A stretch of DNA of 64,000 bases from the NCBI RefSeq assembly GCF_029784155.1, contig NC_073693.1, forward strand, positions 222,409,094-222,473,093, given 5' to 3'. Shown in pieces: positions 13,257-24,578 of the stretch. The position numbers were made by a program, and so were the translations under genes. This stretch comes from Uranotaenia lowii. Lineage: Eukaryota; Arthropoda; Insecta; Diptera; Culicidae. The notes beneath the pieces were generated by a model. The model was not told the origin of the DNA. It ran no database searches and saw only the letters and a program-made list of their open reading frames with translations. The number at the start of each line of letters is the position of its first letter. Positions within the stretch are counted from its first letter, which is position 1.

Positions 13257-15202
13257 ATAGATATAAAAAGCAATTATCTGTATGTTTGTTTGTTTGTTTG
13301 TTTGTTTGTTTGTCCTCTATAGACTCAGCCGTCTTAAGAGCTAGAGGTCTGAAATTTGGCATGGATACTAATTAGGTCTAGGAAGGATGAAAAATGTTTT
13401 CAATATTTGGATGACCCCTTCTGAAGGGGGTCGTCCATACAACACAAATATGGTTATCGCGATATTGACGTTATTTTTTGTCGGATCGTGTAGTAAATTT
13501 GCACTTGAGTATTTTGAAAGACGAGAAATCGATTGCAGTTATCAAATTTAGGGTCGGGGGTCGGCCAAAGGGGTCGTCCATATTCACTGATTCATGTTTT
13601 TGCGATATTGGCGTTATTGTTCACCGGATTGTGATGAAAATTTGCACATGAGTGTTTTGAGAGACAAACAATCGATTACAGTTATCATATTTAGGGTCAA
13701 AGGTTGGCCAAAGGGGTCGTCCATATTCACTGATTAATGTTTTTGCGATATTGGCGTTATTATACACCAGATTGTGATGAAAATTTGCACATGAGTGTTT
13801 TGAGAGACAAACAATCGATTACAGTTATCATATTTAGGGTCAAAGGTTGGCCAAAGGGGTCGTCCATATTCACTGATTAATGTTTTTGCGATATTGGCGT
13901 TATTGTACATCGGATTGTGATGAAAATTTGCACATGAGTGTTTTGAGAGACGAACAATCGATTACAGTTATTAAATTTAGGGTCAGGGGCCGGCCAAAGG
14001 GGTTGTCCATATTCACTGATTCATGTTTTTGCGATATTGGCGTTATTGTTCACCGGATTGTGATGAAAATTTGCACATGAGTGTTTTGAGAGACGAGAAA
14101 TCGAATACAGTTATCAAATTTAGGGTCAGGGGTCGGCCAAAGGGGTCGTCCATATCCACTGATTAATGTTTTTGCGATATTCTCGTTATTATAGTTCGTA
14201 TTGTGATAAAAATTAGCACATGAATGTTTTGAGGGACGAACAATCGATTACAGTTATCAAATTTAGGGTCAGAGGTCGGCCAAAGGGGTCGTCCATATTC
14301 ACTGATTAATGTTTTTGCGATTTTGACGTTATTCTACATTGGATTAAGATGAAAATTTCCGCATAGGAGTTTTGAGGGACGCTCTTTTGCTTTCAGGTTT
14401 CAAATCTTGACTCAGGGGTCGGCAAAAGGGGTTATTATCTGTTAACTGTTTTTACGATATTTTCTTGATTGAGCATAGAATTGTAATGAAAATTGACACA
14501 TGGGAGTTTAACAGAAAAGATAATTGATTTCAGGTGTCAAGTTTTGAATCGTGGTCAAAAAAAGGCCGTCAATGTCAGTTGCTCACCGTTTTCGCGATAT
14601 TGTCGTGATCATGCATCGGATTGACATGAAAATGTTCAGATGAGGGTTATAAACTATGAGCAATTGACTCCAGGTAGCATGTTCCGTGTCGGCGAAAAGG
14701 GCGTCTATATCCACTGTTCACTGTTTTCAAGTTCCTGACGTTATTTTACACATAATTTGAAAAGAAAAAATGGCACAAGGGAGTTTTGAGGAACGTAAAG
14801 TTGGTTTCAATTATCGAATTTCGGGCCATGGTACAGAAAAAAAGGGGTTTCATTGAAAGTTTAGTGTTTTGTGCAATAATTTTGTTGGAGGCAGTTAATT
14901 GATACCAATTTAAGTGTGAAGGTCAAGCAAAAGAGTCGTGCACATAAAGAAATAGTACATGTTTCTGCCATAATGTCTAGATTTTGCAAACGATCGAGAA
15001 GAAAACACTCTCACATAAATTTTAATAAAAAGCCAATCAACCGTTTAATTTGAATTTCAAGTAATAGTAATAGTAGCGACTTTAAACACTGTTGAATTTT
15101 TTCCCCAAAATTGTCGAAAGAATGTTTCGAATTCATTTTCTAAACTCATTTTGACGTACCACTGATTTAAAGCGAAACGAAGTTCGTACGGGATCAGCTA
15201 GT
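13257..15202 (-). mobile_element. CTAGCTGATCCC element, copy 5 (reverse orientation)
   Basis: On the - strand it starts ACTAGCTGATCCCGTACGAA at 15202 and ends at a (CAAA)n tract (13283-13312) beside copy 4, again head to tail. Its centre is a tandem array of a roughly 142-bp unit. Internal tandem repeats plus non-inverted conserved ends are typical of Helentron/DINE-like elements, which supports the class proposed for the whole family. Confidence 0.6.
13430..14450. repeat. ~142-bp tandem repeat inside the copy 5 element
   Basis: Successive GGGGTCGTCCATATTCACTG motifs recur about every 142 bp (near 13572, 13714, 13858, 14001, 14144 and 14285). Each unit also contains TTTTTGCGATATTGGCGTTA and AAAATTTGCACATGAGTGTT. 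The units near 13.6-14.1 kb are very similar and those at the flanks are diverged. More diverged units fill copy 4 (12.2-13.0 kb). Short frames here are repeat translations. Confidence 0.85.
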
Positions 15203-15266
15203 CTTTTATAATAAAGAAGTTATGGAACAACGAAAAAAAGTGGCCCATGATTCCCCACTCTCCCAT

Positions 15267-15482
15267 ACATATTACATATTACATATTACATATTACATAT
15301 TACATATTACATATTACATATTACATATTACATATTACATATTACATATTACATATTACATATTACATATTACATATTACATATTACATATTACATATTA
15401 CATATTACATATTACATATTACATATTACATATTACATATTACATATTACTTATTACATATATTATCTGCATATTACACATT
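15267..15482. repeat. (ATTACAT)n satellite, right half
   Basis: The same heptamer as at 3180-3380. The array is regular to about 15450 and then decays. The small open frames across it are only the repeat read in different frames. Confidence 0.9.
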
Positions 15483-18400
15483 ACATATAACAATTACATA
15501 TAATTTCATATGGAAAACGAAAATATTAATTTATAATGTTGACACGAATGACACGAGATCAAAATTTTTTCACGTCCTCTCAATCCAACGCCTGCTTCAC
15601 TTATCTGACCATCAGGGCCGGATTAAGCCTGGGGGGCCCACGCAATTTTTCTCGGGGGGGTTCCTATGAATCGCTTTTTTATATGACATCCCATAAAATA
15701 CAATATATCTAAAACATACAAAAAAAGGTGGTAAATTGGTTTGATTCCATGCCAAATTCGCTTCGCCATCTATTTAATACCTGGTAATTATCTGGTATAG
15801 AAAAATTTAAAGAAGCTTTATTGAAAGCCGAATAAATATTTCATGAAAATTGGTATGTAACATCACGATTTCAGACTAAGAATCTAAAATAAAAAAATAA
15901 GATTGAAGCTCCTTTGAGATACAAGTTTAATAATTCAAAAGTAAAGTTTAAAACCTAAAATCATATTTTATTCAGAGCCTCAAATTGAAATGAAAGTATC
16001 AAATCAAGATTTGAGAAACAAATTTCAAATGAAATTCAAATACAATGCCAAAAATATTGCTTTTTTAAAAACAGTCAGAGTTTAGGGAAAATCTTTATAT
16101 ATAAAAATGGAGGCGTTTTCTTTGTTACACCATCAAGTATGAATGGTCAGTAGGAATTAAGTGAAATTTGGTGTCTGAGGGTTTTTGAGACAGAAATGGT
16201 TTGTATAATAGTTTCAAGAATCTCACTTTTTATGGAAGAGGGGTCCCCAATCCCCATACAAAATTATCTCTTTTCCACATCTTTCTTATATACACTGCCG
16301 GCCAAAAGTTTGGGATCACCCGCCAAAAAACATGCAAATTTTGATCGTTTATATCTCAGCCGTCTTAGAACATATTGCAAATCTTCTGATCTCATTTGAA
16401 AGATAATGAGCAATAGCTATTTCGGAGGAATTTTGCCCATAAATAATGTTTTAGTTTTGCACCTAAAACTTAACCTAAAGTTAGAATATTTTCAAAAAAT
16501 CGCACTCAATATTCAAAGCCAATCATCTCGCGATAGGGTGAACCAAATTTCAAAATTTGAGTTGCATTAGAATCCTTATTCTATACTTCTCAAAACACAA
16601 TCAAAAAATTTTGAGCAAAAATTTAAGAATGTACTATTAATTAATAAAATAGACACTTAAGTTATCGTCCAAAAGTTATAAAAACCATAAAAAATTTACC
16701 TGAAATTAATTGTTTTTTTGAAAATTCACACTTATCATTGTGAAGTTTTTATGGTTATGGATTTAAAATATAATTTTTTAATGAATTCATGAAAAAACAA
16801 CAATTCCTAAACTTTTAAATGCACCCTGCAGATCTGCAATACGATGTTAGATGAGAAAGATATGAATGAAATAAATTTGCATGTTTTTGCCTTTCTTTCA
16901 GAAAGGTATAGTTATCGGTCGATTTGGGAAATCCTTAATTTTGGGTCTTAGATATACCTTTATAGGTACCTATCGAATCAGCTCGACGAGTTCAGACGAT
17001 GTCAGTGTATTTGTGTGTGCTGGTGTGATTTTTTGTAAACATTGTCCACACGTTTTTGCGAAACTGGGAAGTACAATAAAAATGATTTTCGTCTAAAAAA
17101 ATTTGATTTTTTTCCCCCTTCAATGTATAAAAGAAAGAAAAAAAAAACAAAATAGTTTGAAAAAAAATTTTTCATAGTAATTATCATCAAATCATCACTC
17201 CAAAAAACGTGTCAATTTGGCTTGCTAGCCACAACCAGCAATCACTAAAATGAAAATTATCGTGTATATGACGTCATATACACGATGGGCGCGTTCGCTA
17301 CACGCTATTCGCTACACGATGGGCGCACTCCGCTCCCACTCATAATGTCTTCATGACGACAAAACGAGCAGTAGAAAGGGAGTAAGAATTCTTATAACTT
17401 GACAGTTTTTTACTTTTTTACCAGCTCAGTGTTAACCGAACCGGTCGCAAAAATTTTGAAGCCGAAGCTTCAAAATCATATTGTGATAATGTGGAGTTTC
17501 ATAAAGGGGTACAACCCCGAATTGCCATATCAAACCGATGGGTGTAGGGTTCAACACCGCATTTTTCTGCAGCGATGGCTGGCTTCGATACGTCGAAGCA
17601 AGCGTGAATCTGTTAGATAATTTTGTAGTAAGTTTGAAAAAGGGCGAACGCACCAAATGTAAACAAACATAGCGTAACATTTCATAAGGGCGAAACTATC
17701 AGTTAGCTCGAAAAAATAACGCTTTTGAAACTTCGGAACATCTAATCAAATCCTATTTCAAAAATCGACGCTATCTATTGGCCCTACCCGGATAAAAAAA
17801 TCCCATTTTAAATAGGCGTAATTTCGCGTTCAAAAGAAAATGCATCAACAAAAAGTTTCACCCAATTTAATTTTATCAACTGTTTTAAAGTTTAAAGTGA
17901 TTTTTTGTACAGACGTGTTAATTTCAAAATGTTGAATTCCCTGGACTTTAAAGTATTTCTGATTTTAAACTAAACTAAAAAAAAATCGGGTCCAATAGTG
18001 AGTTTCAGAATTCAGATTAAAATCCACAAATTCAGATGCAATCCAGCGCTAGACGATTTTCAAAACAAATTTACAAAACCGACATAATGGACAAAAATGT
18101 CAAAATAGTCAATTACTACAAAAATGACAATTGTTTAAATTTTCTTAAATTACAAAGTGTATCAAATTTACATAATTGATAAAATTGATAAAAATTACAA
18201 AATAGACAACATTCACAAACTTTAATCAAGTTTTAACAAGCCTGACATATTTCGCAAATATGGGAAAAATTTACCAAAATTGACCAATTTTGAATGGATT
18301 GACATAAATTATAACATTTACAAAATTGACAAAACTGGATAGATAAAATGAATATAAATCATAAAACTGAAAAAGTTTTCAAAATATGCAAAATTGACGG

Positions 18401-18670
18401 AATCAATTTAGAAAAAAATTAAACAAATTTACCAAACTGACATAATTTACAAACATTTCAAAATAGTCTATAATTACAAAAATGACATGATTGTTAAAAT
18501 CATCAAAAATTACAAATTGGACCAAACTTGCATAGTTGACAAAATTGAAAAAAAAATGACAACATTCACAAACTTGATAACCTGACAAATTTTGCAAATA
18601 TGGCAAAAAATGTGCCCTTTTAAAAAATCGACCTTACGTTGCGAATCATTCGTTGGCATACCCAGAATCC

Positions 18671-19032
18671 CATTATTTTCTTCCAATAAGATTCTATATT
18701 CCCTACCCAGAATGAGAGCAGCAGTGGTATAATTTTTTTCAAAAGGGCGTGCGGCCAAATGTTAACAATCAAATTGTGAGCTGGGTGAAAAAGTACCGTT
18801 TGAAGACTTACATTTTAAACCTAATTACTTTCAACGCGATTTTCTCGAAACAGCTTTCGTCGTTTCCAAAAATGAATCAACATAGAAATCAAAGTTTTTA
18901 GCATACCTATCAGGGGCATTCTTTCTTGTATACTAGTAAGAATGCCCCTGAAAGGTATGCTAAAATAATTTATACCACTGCTGCTCTCATGCTGGTTAGG
19001 GAAAATAGAATCTTATTGGAAATAAAATAATG
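18671..19032. repeat. Nested inverted repeats in the 3-kb element
   Basis: Arms at about 18671-18732 and 18968-19032 are reverse complements with few mismatches, including GAGAGCAGCAGTGGTATAAT. Inside them lies a tighter hairpin at about 18898-18965 whose arms contain TTTAGCATACC and AGGGGCATTCTT. The same structure is present in copy B. Confidence 0.8.
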
Positions 19033-19170
19033 TGATACTAGGATCAACTGATCTAGCAGTAGCATGTATATTGACAAGTTAAAGTCAAAAATCAAAAATA
19101 AATATTTTAAATATTGTCGAGTATAAGTTTTTGCATCATTCAATTTCACTTGCCGTTCTAAATGTTCTAA

Positions 19171-19375
19171 ATGTTGACAAAACTACCCAAGTGGACAAAA
19201 TGGACAAAATTTACAAAATTTTCAAAATTTACAAAATTCACAAAATTTACAAAAGTTACTAAGTTTACAAAATTTACAAAATTTACAAAATTAACAAAAT
19301 TTATAAAATTGACAAAATTGACAAAACTAATAGAATTAACAAAATTGACAAAAATGATAAAATAGACATAATTGA
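19171..19375 (+). repeat. 9-bp ACAAAATTT tandem array
   Basis: A degenerate array of ACAAAATTT/ACAAAATTG. A looser version extends over 18060-18600. Its translation gives a TKF repeat that should not be taken as a protein. It is duplicated at 35684-35890. Confidence 0.8.
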
Positions 19376-21789
19376 AAATATTGACATTTCAAAGTTGTCA
19401 AAATGTTTAATATCTTTTGTTAAATCGATAGATAATTGTAATCTACATTGAAGCATCGTATTTTAGTTTAGCAGTTGAAAGTTTATTTAATTTTTTTTCC
19501 ATTTATTCGCTTCCTTTTCTTGAGAGGTTGAATTATTTGAAACACATGGTTAGGAATCTTTTTTAAAAATTATACCCTTCATTTTTAGACCTCTTCTATT
19601 TTATAAATATAAGATCATAATGTCATAGAAACGGGATCATACAAGATATCCCAGAATTCAATCATTCAAAATTTTTCAATTAGTTTACAATTATGTTATT
19701 ATTTATGTGAAAATTATAATTATTTCAAAATACCTTCATCCTTTAAAAAATTTAGAATCCTAATTTCTTAAATTCATTTAGGATTTACTACGTTCGAAAT
19801 ACTTTAATCATTACTCAGAATTTATAAATCGATCATTTTATTATTTTGTGTCATGTGTATCCAAATATAATTTTTATACTGTAAGAAAGGCTACAATCCA
19901 CTGTTAAGTGTATCAAATCGGGTTTTAAAGAATGATCCCAAACTTTTGGCCTATACACCATACTAGGAGTGATCCCAAACTTTTGGACGATAACTCATGT
20001 GTCTATTTTATTAATTAATAGTACATTCTTAAATTTTTGCACACAATTTTTGAGTGTTTTGAGAAGTATAGAATAAGGATTCTAATGCAACTCAAATTTT
20101 GGAATTTGGTTCACCCTATCGCGAGATGATTGGCTTTGAATATTGAGTGCGATTTTTTGAAAATGTTCTAACTTTAGGTTAAGTTTTAGGTGCAAAATTG
20201 AAACATTATTTATGGGCAAAATACCTCCGAAATAGCTATGGCTCATTATCTTTCAAATGAGATCAGAAGATTTGCAATATGTCCTAAGACGGCTGAGATA
20301 TAAACGATCAAAATTTGCATGTTTTTTGGCGGGTGATCCCAAACTTTTGGCCGGGAGTGTATAAAAATGAAGGCGTTTTCTTTGTAACACCATCACGTAT
20401 GAATGGTCGGTCGGAATTTAGTGAATATTTTTATCCGAGGGTTTTTCGGCCCAGAGATGGTTTGTATAATAGTTTCGAGATTATTACTCTTTATGAAAGA
20501 GGGGCTCCTATACAAAATCAACTATAAACGGGACAAACCTCGAACAACTTGAATACGATTTTCATGAAAGCTGACTCACGACGAGCACGAAGAAGTTAAA
20601 GAACTGTAAACATTTTCCAACGATTTATTAAGTAACGGGTAAAACGAAGTTTACCGGATCAGCTAGTAACTTATTAAAAATAAAAAACGCCTTATGATAT
20701 GTTAGAAACGCAAAAAAACCATGCCATTTTTTTCATTTTATCTTTTATTATAAAGAAGTTATTGAGCATAGAAAAAAGTGACCTTACTCTCCCATATAAA
20801 ATTCCCAATAAAAACTGTAAATCTTTAAAGTTAATGCAATATACCTTCTAATTGTGCAAGTCGTTTGTACTAAATGAAAATCGGAGATGTTTCTCTATTC
20901 TACCTTTTAATCTGTTATGAAAATATACTTTTAAAAACTGATTACTGAAATTTGTCAAATTCAGAAAAAGATATTCCAGCCGCCGTTGAAGCTGTTAATT
21001 TTTTCATGAGTTTTGAATGCTTCATAATCAAAATAAAATGTTTGATTCGTCAGGTGCTTCTTAATTATACATTTTACTCAAAAATAATGAAAAAAATATG
21101 TTTTTTTAATGCAGGGTTAGCATACTGAATTTGGACATCCCCGGCTTTTCAAAGTGATGTTTATCAAACTACGTCCGTTTTTCGGAATATTGTTAACCTT
21201 CCAAAGCTGTTCACAAAAAATACGTTTCGGGTTAATTTAGCTTGTAATTTTGTTTTTATTCCCGTGGTCGCAAATATTGTCCGATTTTTATGATATTGGA
21301 TTCATTGTGTAGGTAATTTATTCTACACAATTAAATATTGTGAAAAAATGAAAAATGAAGTGAATTAGTTCTACCAGGTTGTTTAGTTGGTTCCGAATGA
21401 AAAAAGTCCAAAAAAAACAATTCAGTTTTTAAACTGCTTATAATTTCTGACAACTTTGCAGCATTTAAGTGCTTCTTTAATTTCTGGAATTGTTAAGAAT
21501 ACATTTATCTGACGATGTATAAATATGTGACGGTCCAAGGAACATTTTGACCGCTATTCCGGATTTTCCGGTGGAAAAAAAATCTAACTAAAAACAAAGA
21601 CATCCACTTTTGTCTTTGCATTGCTGTATCTCATTTTTAGAATGAACAGATTTTCTGATACCAAATTTTAGTTTTTTCTGATTAACTTGATTATCATTTT
21701 CATAGAACATAGTTGGTCTCTAAAAATCTTAGTTCCTCAGTGGGGGGGGGGGGTCAATGTCGGCACTTGAATCCGGCCTTGCTGGCCAT

Positions 21790-22599
21790 ATACATTTTGT
21801 AGATTGGCCACAAAAACTGACCTGTGCAAAATTTCGGCTCAATCGGACTTGTTTCAGGGGTGCCTAAAACAATAAAAAATGATCGAAGGAGGGACCAAAG
21901 AAAATCTGTAAAATCTAAATTTTAATTTTAATGCCTACTCAATTTTTGATTTTCCGGATGTCCTCTGGCCATCCCTCCCCTTTTTCTTTGTTTTTGAAAT
22001 TTTAAAAAATTTAAGATATTTTTTGTTAAACAACACCAGGTTTCGACGTTTCATACAATTTTAAATTATTATAAAAAATTAAAACTTCGATTTTTCCGAT
22101 TTCTTTTTATGCCCCCTTTGATACCAATAACGTTCAAATATTGAAAATTCATTATTTAGTTGCAGAGCTCGTAAGCTGTATAGCTATGAGAGACAGATGA
22201 TTTCTGATTGACGACAAAACTTATGAAAAACCCTATATAAAACAAATTCAGCGTTTGAATCCCATAACTTGTCTGCTCGTTATAAGGTCCCTAGCATAAA
22301 AGTATGCATTTGCTGTTTATTTTTGTATAAAATTCAATGGTTTGCCAAGATTCTGCTCCTGTGGAAAAAACAACAATTTGCAAAACAAAAACTTTGGTTT
22401 TTGCTGTTATTATTTAAAAGCCTCAAAAGAGTAATCTTATATGTCTAGTTCGCAACCTACGATCTATACTAACCGATTATACTTTAATATTAATCTCTGG
22501 TTTTACTTCGTTATCGTGTGAATTTACCAGCAGAAGTTCCATTGAAAACGCATTTGAGGGGCTCAAAAATAATGAAGTTTTGTTAATTTCGAACCAGTT
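21790..22599. other. AT-rich sequence, nothing recognised
   Basis: No gene, RNA or bounded repeat could be supported here. Confidence 0.4.
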
Positions 22600-22607
22600 G
22601 TATCCAC

Positions 22608-22938
22608 CAAGGTTGCCGAAAATAAAATCTGTGTTTTTGAGAAAAATAAATCTGACTTTCTGTGATTTTACCCAAAAATTCTGTGATGGATTTCTGTGAT
22701 GCTATTTCCTTGAATATCATAGAAAAATCATGAAAAATAGGGTCTTTTTCACATTTTAGTTGAGTAAAAACAATTAGGTACCATTACCAATCTTATAATA
22801 CTTTTCTGATTCAAAGTAAGAAATCTGTGAAATCTGTGAAAAATTCAAAATTCTGTGTTCTGTGACACAGATTCTGTGATGAAAATTTGCTCAAAATTCT
22901 GTGAAATTACAGATTTTTCTGTGATTTCGACAACCTTG
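22608..22938 (+). mobile_element. MITE with CAAGGTTG ends and 8-bp target duplication
   Basis: The termini CAAGGTTGCCGAAA and TTTCGACAACCTTG are inverted repeats. GTATCCAC flanks both sides (22600-22607 and 22939-22946). The interior is built from TCTGTGAAAT/TTCTGTGATG motifs. An 8-bp duplication and a CA start are compatible with hAT. A reverse-oriented relative lies at about 28839-29135 and a fragment at about 32060-32135. Confidence 0.7.
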
Positions 22939-22946
22939 GTATCCAC

Positions 22947-24447
22947 TTAATAGCCCTCAGTTTCATTTAAAAAAGAAGTATTGAAGCCACCTAGAATACA
23001 GTTTAGACGAAGTAAAAGTTGGAAAAACTGATCAATATCATGACTGAAAAAAGTGTGCGCCTGCCGATGGGAGATACCATGAATAAAGTAGACCATTTTT
23101 TTTAAAAAAAGATAAATAATTTTATTCAAATTTTTTCATCAATTATCGTAAAATTACCTTCATTTCCTTTATAGAAAGTATTTCGATCAAACATTTGGTT
23201 TTTAAGATACACGCATTTGTAACTGTACCATTTCTAAAAGAACTTAACTTTAGCAAAAACTTGTTGTTTTTTGCTTATTCTAAATTAATAATTCTAATAC
23301 TAGACTTTAATTCCCTGATGACCCTAAACCGTAGTTTTCGATCATGTGCTTCACTACAATGCTTGATTTGAGCTTTGTGAACATATTTAACAGTGTTTAC
23401 ATACTTTCCCACCACTCATACACGGTAGTTCTTTGATTAATCAACGGTTTTGTAAGCTATAAATTTGATAATGATGGTTTTTGAAGGAGACTGTGAAAAA
23501 TATTATTTCTCTTTTTCTCTTACACCGTAGATATCTCAAAGAAGCGTGAATTTAAAATTTTGAAAAAAAAATAGGTCGGTTAGTAACAAAATGCTGTCAA
23601 AATTTTTAATATCCGACTACCAGTAAATGAGCTATGAACAAAACAAAGTGTCCCATTTCTAAAAGAACTACGCTTTAGGCTATGCAAATGCGAGCGAGTT
23701 GCAGCTTGAACTTCACTTAACTTTTGACAGATCTTACTTTGCTTCTATTTTGATAATCATGGAGCTGTTTCGACATGACCTCCAAAGAAAATCGTAGGAA
23801 ATCATTACATCGATGGTGCTGTATATTAAAGAAAAAAAAAAGATGGTGCTGAAAAATTGCAACCATTATGCTAATGGTTGCAGGAAGCCGAAAGCCGCGT
23901 CGCCCCATTCACAGAACTATGTTTGTTCTATTTAAAGGACACGTGTGTCGGGCTTGGTACCAACATGTATATTTTCCCAATGAACAAAACAAATTAAACC
24001 AGGAAGGAGGCGTTGAAATGGCGTGCAACGCTTCAATAGCAGCTCGTTTTCTTTTTTATTTTATTTGGTTTATTCAACAGAGAGAAAATAAAATAGGTAG
24101 TCTACAGCAGACTAACCAGCGGAAGTAGTGAGCCGAAGTTGAGTATGGCTGAACTCGTAAAAAGGGGGCGAATTTGAATAATAAACCTTTGGGATAATTG
24201 CTGGTTGTGAGCAAAAGTTAATCGATCACTTGAGTTCATGGTACGCGCGTGACATGCTATGCAGAATAACAACACATTCATTGGCAGCACATGTTGGCTC
24301 CCGGATTGTAATGAATTATTTGTCACTACTTCACAGGGCTTCCCATGGCTTGAGCAGCTACCTCGAGGAAAGTGATTGGATTGGATCAAAAACGTAAATT
24401 CTTGGAGCCGGAGCGATTGAGTGAGGAGCAGAAATATCCGATGCACC
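22947..24447 (+). other. Upstream flank and 5' leader of the PARG-like gene
   Basis: No convincing coding block lies here. An in-frame TGA 30 bases before the ATG at 24448 closes the frame upstream, so the 5' untranslated leader must lie within or upstream of this stretch. No clear TATA box or initiator could be assigned. Confidence 0.4.
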
Positions 24448-24578
24448 ATGGCGCTAGTGATGTTACCTTGCGATCTGCCCTGGTGGTCCAACGTGCAGAA
24501 GAAGCTGTCACAGATCGAAGAAACGCCCACCCTGGAAGTCATCCTGGAGGTGATGCAGAAGTTGCACGAACTATGCAA
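24448..24578 (+). CDS. PARG-like gene, coding exon 1
   Basis: The ATG at 24448 has a strong context (ACC before, G after) and follows an in-frame TGA, so it is the likely start. It encodes MALVMLPCDLPWWSNV and an amphipathic stretch ending KLHELC. The donor is AA|GTGAGT at 24579 and leaves phase 2, matching exon 2. The LPC..PWW motif is the usual entry to the PARG helical domain. Confidence 0.8.

Larger units (their letters stand above)
3382..15265. mobile_element. TA-flanked TIR element, split by an 11-kb nest of other elements
   Basis: The left end (GAGAGGAGTGGGGTATCGTG) and right end (CCCCACTCTCCCA, reversed) form imperfect terminal inverted repeats with TA outside both, directly abutting (ATTACAT)n on each side. 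The element's own sequence is about 3382-4238 plus 15203-15265. It contains several copies of GGGGAATCGTGGGCCAC or its reverse (3770s, 4080s). The rest (4239-15202) consists of later insertions. A partial copy of the same element flanks the insertions at 16.0-20.8 kb and supplies the unbroken reading across the split (ATTTTATCTTTTATTATAAAG near 20738). TA duplication suggests Tc1/mariner-like, but no transposase was seen. Confidence 0.55.
16884..19926 (+). mobile_element. 3.04-kb interspersed element, copy A
   Basis: This block is repeated almost base for base at 33396-36439. It starts TTTTTGCCTTTCTTTCAGAA and ends GTATCAAATCGGGTTTT. A short hairpin CCTTTCT/AGAAAGG marks the 5' end and CACT/AGTG the 3' end. 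The interior has an ATCGTGTATATGACGTCATA palindrome near 17263, long inverted repeats and a 9-bp tandem array. No protein of recognisable function is encoded; reading frames here are under 90 codons. The ends resemble a repeat family I associate with mosquitoes, but I cannot name its class. A Helitron-like origin is possible. Confidence 0.8.
16293..20359. mobile_element. TA-flanked foldback element with ~400-bp TIRs, carrying a 3-kb insertion
   Basis: The left end CACTGCCGGCCAAAAGTTTG and right end (reversed) CACTCCCGGCCAAAAGTTTG lie inside TA dinucleotides (16291-16292 and 20360-20361). Inverted similarity continues for roughly 400 bp on each side, to about 16690 and from about 19955. Without the insertion at 16884-19926 the element would be about 1 kb. 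TA duplication and CACTG-type ends fit a Tc1/mariner-derived MITE. No transposase was seen. Confidence 0.7.
16094..20667 (-). mobile_element. Two partial CTAGCTGATCC-family copies flanking an inserted TIR element
   Basis: Both 16094-16290 and 20362-20667 begin with TATAAAAATGRAGGCGTTTTCTTTG and continue with GTATGAATGGTC and TGGTTTGTATAATAGTTTC. They are therefore two copies of the same family lying head to tail. The right copy reaches the family terminus GGATCAGCTAGT at 20667. The left copy is cut off where the TIR element begins. Sequence on either side (16044-16093 and 20668-20795) matches the host element at 3382-15265. Confidence 0.5.
15613..21781. mobile_element. Candidate hAT-like element containing nested insertions
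   Basis: The left end CAGGGCCGGATTAAGCC and right end GAATCCGGCCTTG are inverted relative to each other. The flanks CTGACCAT (15605-15612) and CTGGCCAT (21782-21789) match at 7 of 8 positions, which would be an 8-bp target duplication of hAT type. The interior includes several other elements, so the original size is unclear. The short, imperfect inverted repeat keeps this tentative. Confidence 0.4.

Noticed and set aside
12160..14710. CRISPR-like spaced repeats
   Set aside because: Units are about 142 bp with diverged copies, no short constant repeat with unique spacers, and the DNA is eukaryotic.
15222..15669. Frames with ITYYILH repeats
   Set aside because: They result from the (ATTACAT)n array and have no coding support.
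19171..19365. TKFTKF repeat protein (also at 35684-35878)
   Set aside because: A 9-bp non-coding array inside a mobile element; no initiation context or conserved flanks.
24102..24578. 158-codon - strand frame overlapping exon 1
   Set aside because: The opposite strand holds a Kozak-positioned ATG, a canonical donor and the PARG LPCDLPWW motif in correct phase. The antisense frame has no recognisable domain.
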